A stretch of 52,968 bases of DNA from Pirellulaceae bacterium (GTDB lineage Bacteria; Planctomycetota; Planctomycetia; Pirellulales; Pirellulaceae): assembly GCA_020852965.1 (NCBI GenBank), contig JADYZV010000040.1:1-52968 (forward strand). The letters run 5' to 3'. The number at the start of each line of letters is the position of its first letter. The stretch's first letter is position 1. Positions 1 through 8,278 of the stretch are shown piece after piece. Below the pieces are notes generated by a model, which was not told the origin of the DNA, made no database searches, and saw only the letters and a list, made by a program, of their open reading frames with translations. Position numbers and translations under genes: made by a program.

Positions 1-2828
1 ATGTCGCTACGCAATATCGTCTCGCGTTTGCCTTCGGTCGAGAGCAGCGTGATGCTGCTACCGGTTTCCGTATCCAACATACCGGTCTGAAGGCGGCCAT
101 CCACGGTTAAGACTCCGTAAGTCAAGTACTTGGCTTCGACGGACGCATTGGGATCTAAGATCGCCGTAAGCATGGCTACCGAAGACTTGTCGGTCAACGC
201 GGTAAGATTGGGGCCTACGTCGTGGCCTACGTCGCCAAGCCGATGACATGCTGAACAGTTCTTTTGAAAGGCAATCTTTCCGCGTCCTGCGTCGCCTTCT
301 AATCCCAATACCGGCTGGTAATCCTCAATGGTCTGCTTTCGATCCGACTGGCCAGCTGTGGCAAACAACTTGTCCCATTCAGCAGCAAGCACAGTATCTT
401 TGGTCGACAACAAACGCTGGCGCATGGCTGGCGAAATTTCAGCCAGCGATACTTGGTTCGACTTGATTTGGGCCAACAACGTCATGGCCCAGCCGCTACG
501 ACTGCTCACTACATCTAACACTCGAGCTTTAAGTAACGGGCTATACGAACGCCAGCCCGCCAAAAGCACAACGGCAACTTGCCCATCGGATTGCTCCGCC
601 AGTCGACGGATAACCGCCAACTGCATGTCGACTGCGGACTGTGGAACGAGCAATTCGGCCAGAAACCGTAGCTCGCTCGAATACCTTTTGGGGTGTCTGA
701 GCATCAGATCAAACGCTGCCATGCGAACCGAAGCTGCGTTCGATTCATCCCCGGCGATGGACATCGATTTTGCAATGAGCTCATCGACGGATGCTAGACT
801 CGTTTCACTCAAGTGGACTCGAACGTCCTGATGACGAAATCCATCCAGCAGGCGCGCGAGGCCAGCGAGCTGCCATGGCTGATAAGCATCGTTCTCGGCC
901 GTACAGGCTAACTTGACGACTTGGTCGATCGCACCTGCGTCACCCATTGCAGCCACTTGGCTGAAAAGTTGCAAACGCACGTCGCCAACCGCTTGAGGCT
1001 CCGGCTGCTGCGAAGCTTGCCGCACAAAGGAAAATAGTACCTCGGTGATATTGTTTGCGTTGAGTGAACTCATCACATTGGCAACAATGAACGGCTCACC
1101 TGCTGAATCCGTAGCCAGCTTGGCAAGCATACTCGCAGCGAGCGGACCCTCGAATGCGCCCAGCGTGGCGGCGAGCTGCAGACGGACTTTGAGGTCGGGA
1201 TCAGCGGCCAACGGCACGAGGCTATCCACGCTCACTAGTTCGCTGGTCGCCAGCCGCACCGCTTGCCGCCGCACCCCTGCATGGGCATCGGACAAGCCTG
1301 CCTTCAATACACTCGAAGTCAATGCTTCCAGCCCATCGAGCGTACACATGGCGTGTAGCCGCGCAAGCGGATTCGAGCAGTTACTAACCATTTCGCCGAG
1401 CGCTTCGCAGACCGACAAGTCTCGCTTGCGAACCAGCAATTGCTGGGCCGAGTCGCGTTGCCAAACATTGGCGCTATCCAGAGCGGCAACTAGCTCAGTC
1501 GTCGACAAACCAGCCAGTCGCGTCGCAATGCGGTGCTCACTCCCCTTGGGGACGATCCGATAGATGCGTCCCCGATCCTCACCCGATCGAAAATGGGGAC
1601 GAAGCTCTTCCTTACCTTCAGGTGGCAACCAATCGGGGTGCTCGATCATGTAGCGATACATGTCCACAACCCACAACCCACCATCGGGACCCGTACGAAC
1701 CATCACCGGCCGGCACCAACGATCCTCGCTGGCAAAAAAGTCGATCACGGACTCCGCTGGATCGCGACGAAAACCGAAACTGACGCCATCGTCATAGATG
1801 ATATTGTGCTGTACCAAGTTATGAAACGGTTCGCAAGTAAACGCGTTCTGTTCGTGATCCTTTCGCGCGAACAGCCGATCATCGCAGTAGATCATCCCCG
1901 AACAGGCAGAAGTAAATCGGCCGGATTCATTGAAACTATGAAATCGCTTCTGGGGAGCTTTGGCGGGGTAGACCAGTGGGTTGAGCGGCGTTACGACTTG
2001 AACAATTGGATCGGGGGGAGCAAAGTGTGGATTGCGTCGGATGTCTTGATCGGCCAAAACATAGTGCCACAACGGACGACTGTTCTGAACGCCAAACCAA
2101 TTGCCCCACTCGTCTCGATTTCGCCCATACTGCGATGGTCCACTTTGTGGATCAATCTCGCCGGTATCGGGGCGAATGCGAAAGTCGCGGCTGCCAACTT
2201 GGTGTGTCTCACCGGTGATCGTGGAAGTGATCTTATTCTCGCTACCATAGCCTGCGTGATGGCTACCACTAGCACAGTAGACCCAATTGTCTAATCCCAG
2301 TCGCAGCCCGTTGACTCGAAGCTGTTGGTTCCCCTCCAAGAATCCCGTAAACAGAACTCGTTGCACATCGGCACGCCCGTCGCCCGTACTGTCCTCTAAA
2401 TACAAGATGTTTGGAGCGGCTGTGACCAATATTCCCTTGTTCCATACCAATATGCCGTTTGGAAAGGAGAGATCTTCGGCAAAAACATTCGAGGTTTCAT
2501 AGTATCCGTCATCATCCTGGTCTTCCAAGACGCGCACGCGGCCTCCCGCTTTTCCATTGCCGTCGATGCCCAACGGGTAGTCCGCCATCTCGACGACCCA
2601 AAGTCTTCCGTCGGGTCCCCAGTCGATAGCGACTGGGTCTAAGACTTGCGGCTCACTGGCGACCAGTTGAACTTCAAATCCATCCCGCACATGGATTGAC
2701 GCCAGCGAGTCACTGGGGGACAGAGGGTGCGACTCATCCGCCACAGTGGCTTGTAAAGATTCGCTGGTCTGTGAAAAGCCGACAGGCATATTGATGATCA
2801 ACAGCAGCGCACACAAAGCATATTTCAT
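1..2828 (-). CDS. PVC-type heme-binding CxxCH protein (membrane-bound dehydrogenase domain, HEAT repeats, cytochrome c), 3' end cut by window
   Basis: An uninterrupted minus-strand reading frame runs from ATG at 2828 off the left edge, giving 942 complete codons. Residues 1-19 form a signal peptide (MKYALCALLLIINMPVGFS). Residues about 45-440 look like the planctomycete 'membrane-bound dehydrogenase' beta-propeller (GPDGRLWVVEMADYP, later GPDGGLWVVDMYRYMIEHPDW). Residues about 480-800 are alanine/leucine-rich and HEAT-like. A C-terminal cytochrome c module carries CSACH (C858, C861, H862) followed by GPNLT. The protein is probably periplasmic and heme-bearing, in the class of secreted oxidoreductases expanded in planctomycetes; its substrate cannot be read from sequence. 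GGAAG lies 7-11 bases before the start. The stop codon lies outside the window. Opposite-strand ORFs inside it are shadows. Confidence 0.9.
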   Translation of the reverse strand, partial: MKYALCALLLIINMPVGFSQTSESLQATVADESHPLSPSDSLASIHVRDGFEVQLVASEPQVLDPVAIDWGPDGRLWVVEMADYPLGIDGNGKAGGRVRVLEDQDDDGYYETSNVFAEDLSFPNGILVWNKGILVTAAPNILYLEDSTGDGRADVQRVLFTGFLEGNQQLRVNGLRLGLDNWVYCASGSHHAGYGSENKITSTITGETHQVGSRDFRIRPDTGEIDPQSGPSQYGRNRDEWGNWFGVQNSRPLWHYVLADQDIRRNPHFAPPDPIVQVVTPLNPLVYPAKAPQKRFHSFNESGRFTSACSGMIYCDDRLFARKDHEQNAFTCEPFHNLVQHNIIYDDGVSFGFRRDPAESVIDFFASEDRWCRPVMVRTGPDGGLWVVDMYRYMIEHPDWLPPEGKEELRPHFRSGEDRGRIYRIVPKGSEHRIATRLAGLSTTELVAALDSANVWQRDSAQQLLVRKRDLSVCEALGEMVSNCSNPLARLHAMCTLDGLEALTSSVLKAGLSDAHAGVRRQAVRLATSELVSVDSLVPLAADPDLKVRLQLAATLGAFEGPLAASMLAKLATDSAGEPFIVANVMSSLNANNITEVLFSFVRQASQQPEPQAVGDVRLQLFSQVAAMGDAGAIDQVVKLACTAENDAYQPWQLAGLARLLDGFRHQDVRVHLSETSLASVDELIAKSMSIAGDESNAASVRMAAFDLMLRHPKRYSSELRFLAELLVPQSAVDMQLAVIRRLAEQSDGQVAVVLLAGWRSYSPLLKARVLDVVSSRSGWAMTLLAQIKSNQVSLAEISPAMRQRLLSTKDTVLAAEWDKLFATAGQSDRKQTIEDYQPVLGLEGDAGRGKIAFQKNCSACHRLGDVGHDVGPNLTALTDKSSVAMLTAILDPNASVEAKYLTYGVLTVDGRLQTGMLDTETGSSITLLSTEGKRETILRSD

Positions 2829-3231
2829 AAGACGCACTTCCGAACGACTGATATTGTGATGATTGAAACGTCCACCAGTATAGCCACGCGGTATGCACTC
2901 CTGGAATGTGGCCCAACGCTCCGCCGTCGGATTCCCCTTGCGTTCACTAAACTTTGGAGTGCACCGAGTTCTCGGAGCTTTGGCCTGGCGAGCGACACAC
3001 CGCGTATGAGAACGCTAACGGTGGAAAACAAGTTGGTAGTGCTCCTGGCTGTAGTGCTTGCATAGAATTGTATCTCAGTGCAGGATGTCCTCGCGTCCAT
3101 CCGCACCGGTGACCCAACCTTTCCAGTTGATGTGAACTTTGGGGAAGGCCAAAGCGGGGATGAATCCCCGCAATCCAAAGTTTTGCAACTCAGCGCAGCT
3201 AAGGAACGAGCATACTCCCACTCTCATCGCC
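2829..3231. other. 403-bp intergenic region without a recognisable gene
   Basis: This is the leader of the heme-binding gene plus the 3' flank of the permease gene. Short ORFs on both strands have no recognisable product. The only clear structure is one copy of the dispersed palindrome at 2903-2935. Confidence 0.5.
2903..2935 (+). repeat. Dispersed palindromic element, copy A
   Basis: It reads AATGTGGCCCAACGCTCCGC followed by CGTCGGATTCC. It matches the family consensus (AATGTGG, then core CGACGCTCCGCGTCG) with one substitution and one inserted C. The copy at 20913-20943 has the same inserted C, so the two form a subtype. Confidence 0.7.
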
Positions 3232-4632
3232 TCAAAACGCCCCGAATTGTCCTCCCAGAATGATCACAGCAACCGTAGCAAAAACCGGCACGACTACCGC
3301 AACCATGAAAATGTCGACATAAGAACTTCGATGAGTCAAGTTCGTAATAGCCAGCAATGTAATAACAGCACCGTTGTGTGGGAGCGTATCAAAGCCACCC
3401 GATGCCATCGAAGCCACTCGGTGAAGTAGCTCAGGCGAAATGTCCGACTGCTCGGCCAATTGTAGGTAGGTTGCCCCCAGAGTGCTCAACGCAATGCTCA
3501 ATCCACCAGACGCCGATCCGGTGATGCCCGCCAGTGTGGTCACGGCTATCGCTTCGGATATCAACGGGTTCTCAGGCGACAAATTCAAGACCCAATCCCG
3601 CACAAGCGCAAACGCAGCCAGCGAGGCAATCACCGTCCCGTAGCCGACTTCGGATGCCGTATTAAAAATCGGCAGCAGAGCATCTTTGGTCCCGCGATTG
3701 ATCGAGTCTTTTAGATTCTCCCAGCGACGCCAATGCAAGACGATCAGCGCACAAATGGCAACGAGCAATCCGCAGATAATAGCCCAGATGCCCAATACGG
3801 ACTTGAGCTCGGTCTGTCCATATTCGGCTTCACTCAAGTAGGACGTATCCCAGCTCGGAATGATCGATTTACTAAACGCATAATTGCCGACGATGACCAG
3901 TAGGATGGGAGCGATCGCCAAGGCAATGGACGGAGTCGCTCGAGCTGTTTCTGTAGAGTTCGACGCTTCGTTTAGTTCTTCAGCGTGTTGGCCGTAACCC
4001 TCGCCCGCCTGCATGGCTCGTCGCGCCCGTCGGTTCAGCCACATCATCCCACCACACAACATGATCAAGCCGCCGATAGTTCCCAACGCGGGTGCCGCAA
4101 AGGGAGTCGTGCCGAAGAACGGCATCGGGATAGCATTCTGAATTGCTGGTGTACCGGGCAGGGCAGTCATCGTGAAAGTAAATGCGCCCAAGGCAATTGC
4201 TCCGGGTATAAACCTCTTGGGAGTACCCGAAGTTCGAAAGAGATCGGCAGCGATCGGGTAGACGGCAAAGGCGACGACAAACAACGACACACCGCCGTAA
4301 GTGAGAATGGCACACGACAGGACGATAGCCAAGATGGCTCGCTGCTGTCCCAATCGAGCTACGATGAACTGCGAGATAGCTCGTGCTGATCCAGAATCCC
4401 CCATCAGCTTGCCGAAGATCGACCCCAGCATAAACAAGGGAAAATATTTCACTAGGTACCCGCCCAGACTCACCATGTAGACTTGGGTGTAGGTTGCCAA
4501 CAACGGTGCTTCTCGGCCCAGCAGCACAGCCAGCAATGCCATGACCGGAGCCAAGACCAATACGTTAAGGCCGCGATAGGCCAACGTCATCAGCAACAGC
4601 AGCGACAGCAGAATTCCTAGGATGCTCAGCAT
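3232..4632 (-). CDS. GntP family permease (gluconate / 3-hydroxybutyrate type)
   Basis: This 466-residue polytopic inner-membrane protein has about 12 hydrophobic segments. GntP-type signatures include YFPLFMLGSIFGKLMGDSG (about residues 63-81), the YGGVSLFVVAFAVYPIAADLFR stretch (about 112-133), the TMTALPGTPAIQNAIP stretch and the C-terminal SGGLSIALSTLGA and GGFDTLPHNGAVITLL stretches. GntP members are proton symporters for gluconate and related hydroxy acids; a D-3-hydroxybutyrate permease belongs to the same family. The adjacent 3-hydroxybutyrate dehydrogenase favours a hydroxybutyrate-like substrate, which is inference. It is the last gene of a minus-strand block, 149 bp or more after the small membrane gene, so it may have its own promoter. 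No strong ribosome-binding site precedes the ATG at 4632. Confidence 0.88.
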   Translation of the reverse strand: MLSILGILLSLLLLMTLAYRGLNVLVLAPVMALLAVLLGREAPLLATYTQVYMVSLGGYLVKYFPLFMLGSIFGKLMGDSGSARAISQFIVARLGQQRAILAIVLSCAILTYGGVSLFVVAFAVYPIAADLFRTSGTPKRFIPGAIALGAFTFTMTALPGTPAIQNAIPMPFFGTTPFAAPALGTIGGLIMLCGGMMWLNRRARRAMQAGEGYGQHAEELNEASNSTETARATPSIALAIAPILLVIVGNYAFSKSIIPSWDTSYLSEAEYGQTELKSVLGIWAIICGLLVAICALIVLHWRRWENLKDSINRGTKDALLPIFNTASEVGYGTVIASLAAFALVRDWVLNLSPENPLISEAIAVTTLAGITGSASGGLSIALSTLGATYLQLAEQSDISPELLHRVASMASGGFDTLPHNGAVITLLAITNLTHRSSYVDIFMVAVVVPVFATVAVIILGGQFGAF

Positions 4633-4781
4633 TCACAATTTTTCGGTGGAGGATTTAAACGGCAAGAGTTGAGGTTACCATAATTTGAGTGCTGGATTGG
4701 CTTGCGACTATTCTCAATTCAGATGTTGAGCGTTTCGGCTCACGAACCTCATTTAATCGCACGATTCGTCAGAATCTCTTT

Positions 4782-5267
4782 TCAGTTTGCATAATATGCG
4801 ATGTATGCAACACCTGATTTGTAGTATACCCGAAGCTGAGCACCATTCGGTGCGGGTTCATTGCTGAATGAGAACTCAGGATCAACAACACCAAATTGTT
4901 TGAGATCATATTCACGAGGTGAACCATCTTGTTCCAATCGCCAGGGATGATTTGTAGTCCACGTCAGAAAGTCGGCCTCTTTCATTGAGTATTTGGCTAG
5001 CAGGCGATTAAATTGCGGGTCGTAGTAAATACAGCCCTGCTGTGGAACCACAGCGTTTTGCCAACGGTGCCAGGCCGCGTACAAACGCTGGTGGCCGAAG
5101 TCAAGAAGTGCAAATCCGATCATTAACCAAAGTGGTAACGATACGAGCACGATTGTATGCCATGAAACATTCTTGAGACGAAGTAGCGAAGCCAAACCGA
5201 ATGCAATGGCAAAGGATGCAACAATAATCAAAAGAAATGATTCGATTGATACGACACCGAGGTTCAT
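4782..5267 (-). CDS. Small membrane protein of unknown function
   Basis: The family is not recognised. ATG at 5267 gives 161 residues; an in-frame TTG at 5282 would add five. ATG is preferred because AGG lies about 9 bases upstream. The N-terminal half has two hydrophobic segments (about 9-27 and 39-57) joined by a basic loop (RLKNVSWH), so it is membrane anchored. The C-terminal hundred residues are polar and aromatic (HPWRLEQDGSPREYDLKQFG, then RVYYKSGVAYIAYYAN) and form a soluble domain outside the membrane core. It lies between the dehydrogenase and permease genes on the same strand with gaps of about 150 bp on each side, so co-transcription is possible but not shown. Confidence 0.6.
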   Translation of the reverse strand: MNLGVVSIESFLLIIVASFAIAFGLASLLRLKNVSWHTIVLVSLPLWLMIGFALLDFGHQRLYAAWHRWQNAVVPQQGCIYYDPQFNRLLAKYSMKEADFLTWTTNHPWRLEQDGSPREYDLKQFGVVDPEFSFSNEPAPNGAQLRVYYKSGVAYIAYYAN

Positions 5268-5430
5268 CACATTGCCTAACAAACTATTCGGACGCGATCT
5301 GTGCTACCCACGGCATTAATACTCGCACGGATGGCAAAGCCGGAGCACGGATGAAAGGCTCGATGCACAGATGGTAGAGACTGAGCAGGTTCCAACGCGC
5401 GAACGGTTACAATCATTCGTATACCGTTTT

Positions 5431-6213
5431 TTATTGTGCCGTCCATCCGCAGTCGATATTCCAATTGGCCCCAGTGACCGACTTGGCATTGTCGGAACAC
5501 AAGTAGAGCACCAGACTTGAAATCTCGCTCGGCTCGATCAAACTACCGGTAGCTGCTGACTTTAAAAAAACTTTGCTTTCAACCGCTTCTTGACTGATCC
5601 CCAACGTTACGGCTTGTGTGGCAATTTGCTTTTCGACCAACGGCGTGCGCACATAGGCGGGGCAGATGGCGTTGACCGTAATGCCCAGCGATCCACCTTC
5701 TAAGGCGGCCGTCTTGGTCAAGCCAATGAGTCCATGCTTGGCCGAGGTGTAGCCCACTTTGTTCGGCGAGGCAACTTGAGAGTGAATGGAACCGATATTC
5801 ACTATGCGTCCCCAACCTTTCTGCTTCATGCTGGGCCAGACCGCTTGGGTTAACAAGAACGGGGCGGTTAGCATCACGGCCAGCATCCGTTGCCAGACCT
5901 CGACGGGAAAACCCTCCAGAGCACAAACGTGCTGAAAGCCGGCGTTGTTAACGAGAATGTCGATGGTCGAAAAACGCTGCGTGCCCCGCTCAACAAGCTC
6001 TTGGCAATCAGCCGCGCGTGACAAGTCGCCTTGTACAAAACAGACGTCCTGAGCTCGTGACTCAAAGTCAGCAAGGTACGCTGGTGTGTCGAGGTCTGCC
6101 AACAACAATTGGTATCCAGCTTCAAAGAATGTCTTTGCCAAATCGGCGCCAATGCCGCTGGCAGCGCCAGTAATGAGAGCTGTCTGTTTGGGTCGCGCTC
6201 GCAGGCTGTGCAT
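5431..6213 (-). CDS. bdhA: 3-hydroxybutyrate dehydrogenase (short-chain dehydrogenase/reductase)
   Basis: This 260-residue classical SDR should interconvert D-3-hydroxybutyrate and acetoacetate with NAD(H) in the cytosol. The Rossmann glycine motif is TGAASGIG (residues 16-23), NNAG lies near residue 90, and the catalytic set is S in NIGSIHSQVAS, Y in GYTSAKHG and the following K. Features particular to 3-hydroxybutyrate dehydrogenases are NAGFQHVCALEGFP, ASPNKVGYTSAKHGLIGLTK and AYVRTPLVEKQI, with a C-terminal NIDCGWTAQ. It starts 9 bp after the stop of the acyl-CoA ligase gene, so the two are almost certainly co-transcribed. With the nearby GntP-type permease it suggests a ketone-body or hydroxy-acid utilisation unit. 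Length is normal for the family. Confidence 0.9.
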   Translation of the reverse strand: MHSLRARPKQTALITGAASGIGADLAKTFFEAGYQLLLADLDTPAYLADFESRAQDVCFVQGDLSRAADCQELVERGTQRFSTIDILVNNAGFQHVCALEGFPVEVWQRMLAVMLTAPFLLTQAVWPSMKQKGWGRIVNIGSIHSQVASPNKVGYTSAKHGLIGLTKTAALEGGSLGITVNAICPAYVRTPLVEKQIATQAVTLGISQEAVESKVFLKSAATGSLIEPSEISSLVLYLCSDNAKSVTGANWNIDCGWTAQ

Positions 6214-6222
6214 GGACTTGTA

Positions 6223-8265
6223 CTATCTGTGTTGACTGGTGAGATACTCATTGCGCAGCGTGCGGCGCATCACTTTGTTGGAAGCCGTTCTGGGTAGCTT
6301 CTCGATCGACTCGACTGCGGCAATCTTAAACAATGGATTGAGGCAGCGTTTCATGGTCTGCTGCATTTCAACTTGTAGCTTCGACAAACTAATGTCAGTC
6401 TGCAATACAACGTAGATCACCAATTGCTCGGGACCGCCACCGGGAGGAGGAACTGAAATCGCCGCCAGCTCTCGCACCGCCACATGCTGCACCAACAGCT
6501 CTTCAATCTGCACGCAACTCACCTTGATGCCGCCCAAGTTCATCGCGTCGTCAACTCTGCCATGGGCCCGAAAGTACCCTCCAGGCAATGTTTCCATTTG
6601 ATCCCCGTGGCGACGCAGCACCTGCTGCTGCGGACCGGGTGGGATCTCTGAGTAGTAGACCTCATGGTGGTCGCGATGGAGCAACCGAGTCGACATGCCG
6701 ATGGCAGGTGGTTCCAGAAATACTTCACCCTGCGAGCTCGGTTGAAACTCATCGTTCATCAACAGCCATGATACGCCCATGATTTTAGCAGAGAACAGAC
6801 CGGGGACTGCAGCTTTTGTCAGCGCACCGCCGATGTAGCCTCCACCTAGCTCCGTCCCTCCACAATACTCGATGATCGGTCGATAGCCGGCGCGCGACAT
6901 CAACCACAACATGTCGTTGGGATTGGAACATTCACCGGTCGAACTGAATAGACGCAGAGCGGTCCAGTCGAGATCGGCCGGATGATCGTGCTTGCGCCAC
7001 TCGGAGACGATGCTAGGGACCAACCCCAGGATAGTGACGCCCGCTCGCTCAACAAACTCACAGAACCTTCTTCCAGTCGGAATCGCAGTCGAAAGGGCGA
7101 TAGTGGCCTTGTTGATCAAGCCCGCGTACACCAGCCACGGTCCCATCATCCAGCCTAGGTTGGTTGGCCAGCACAGAATGTCCGACGCGTGAACATCTTG
7201 ATGAAAATAGGCATCGCTGGCGCATTTAATAGGCGTTGTATGATCCCACGGAATAGCTTTCGGTTTCCCCGTGGTACCGGACGAAAAGATAATGGTAGTC
7301 TCTCCGTCGGGGCTACACGACACGCAGTTCAAGACATTGTCTGCCGAGAGGAAGTCGTCCCATTCGATATCCTCGCTGCGCAACTGAATGTCTCGGCTGC
7401 CACTAGCTCGTAGTAGAACGGCGGGCAGATCTTGCTGAGCGGCAATTTTTTCGAACAACGGGTGGGCTTTCCCGTTGCGAATGATTTCGTCTTGAATGAA
7501 GATGCATTTCGGCTGCGTGATCTCGAAACGCACGGCCATTTCAGCGACAGAAAAACTGTCGGCAATCGTGACTGCGGAGCAACCGGCTGCGATAATCCCT
7601 AAGAATGCAGCCACTGCATCCACGGTCATAGGCATACAGATCGCCACTCGGTCTCCAGGCCGCAAACCATATTCGGCCAAACCGTTGGCCACGCGCGCCG
7701 TCAACGCCTTGAGCTGGGCATAAGTTAAGTATTCTAATTGGCCTTGCTCGTCTCCCGCAATCACAGCCAGAGCATCGTCGTCGGCTTGAAAGCAACTCTC
7801 GACGATATTCAGCCTTGCTTGGGAGTACCAGCGAGCATTCTCGACTCCCGCTGAGATGTCACAACCGCGAGTGGGCGGATCTCGAAAGCAAAGCGTCAAG
7901 GCCGCAGCCAACGTGTTCGCAAACTCTTCTGGGTGATTCACCGACCAGTCGTGCAGCTCCTCGTAGGATTCTAGCCCCAACGCGACGATCCATTCAGCTA
8001 AATGGGTCTTCGCGACAACTTCCGCCTGAGGAATCCACGCGGGACATGGCAATTGCTGCAGCCGCTGCTGACCATAATTCTGCTGGTAGAGCAGTTCGTG
8101 AACGGCAAAGGGCAGGGCAGGGGACAGAACTCGACTCGTGAGCTTCTGCCAGCGCAGCGACTCATCAGCAACGGTCACCAATTCCGCAAGCTGCGCAGTC
8201 AGCTCTTCCGCGTGGGCACGATCTAAACCACAGGCTTCCAGCTCTTCAACAGTGATACTCAACAA
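6223..8265 (-). CDS. AMP-forming acyl-CoA synthetase (plant AAE17/18-like), possible acetoacetate/hydroxy-acid-CoA ligase
   Basis: This 680-residue ANL-superfamily ligase activates a carboxylate through an acyl-adenylate. Motifs in order: TTIIFSSGTTGKPKAIPW (phosphate-binding loop, about residues 315-332), STGECSNPNDM, EYCGGTELGGGY, GRVDDAMNLGGIKVS (hinge) and PRTASNKVMRR with the presumptive catalytic lysine near the C-terminus. The N-terminus (ITVEELEACGLDRAHAEEL) resembles the plant peroxisomal acyl-activating enzymes AAE17/18 more than canonical acetoacetyl-CoA synthetase, so the substrate is uncertain. Being 9 bp upstream of 3-hydroxybutyrate dehydrogenase makes acetoacetate or hydroxybutyrate reasonable candidates. 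The start is TTG at 8265 (a second TTG follows at once), 13 bp after the FAD oxidoreductase stop. Confidence 0.85.
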   Translation of the reverse strand: MLSITVEELEACGLDRAHAEELTAQLAELVTVADESLRWQKLTSRVLSPALPFAVHELLYQQNYGQQRLQQLPCPAWIPQAEVVAKTHLAEWIVALGLESYEELHDWSVNHPEEFANTLAAALTLCFRDPPTRGCDISAGVENARWYSQARLNIVESCFQADDDALAVIAGDEQGQLEYLTYAQLKALTARVANGLAEYGLRPGDRVAICMPMTVDAVAAFLGIIAAGCSAVTIADSFSVAEMAVRFEITQPKCIFIQDEIIRNGKAHPLFEKIAAQQDLPAVLLRASGSRDIQLRSEDIEWDDFLSADNVLNCVSCSPDGETTIIFSSGTTGKPKAIPWDHTTPIKCASDAYFHQDVHASDILCWPTNLGWMMGPWLVYAGLINKATIALSTAIPTGRRFCEFVERAGVTILGLVPSIVSEWRKHDHPADLDWTALRLFSSTGECSNPNDMLWLMSRAGYRPIIEYCGGTELGGGYIGGALTKAAVPGLFSAKIMGVSWLLMNDEFQPSSQGEVFLEPPAIGMSTRLLHRDHHEVYYSEIPPGPQQQVLRRHGDQMETLPGGYFRAHGRVDDAMNLGGIKVSCVQIEELLVQHVAVRELAAISVPPPGGGPEQLVIYVVLQTDISLSKLQVEMQQTMKRCLNPLFKIAAVESIEKLPRTASNKVMRRTLRNEYLTSQHR

Positions 8266-8278
8266 TGGTCTGACAACT

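Noticed and set aside
1533-2294. 253-codon plus-strand ORF
   Set aside because: It lies antisense to the heme-binding gene, whose minus-strand frame is continuous and carries domain motifs; the plus product has none.
2825-3178. 117-codon minus ORF in the leader of the heme-binding gene
   Set aside because: Its composition is atypical, it has no domain, and part of it is the dispersed palindrome.
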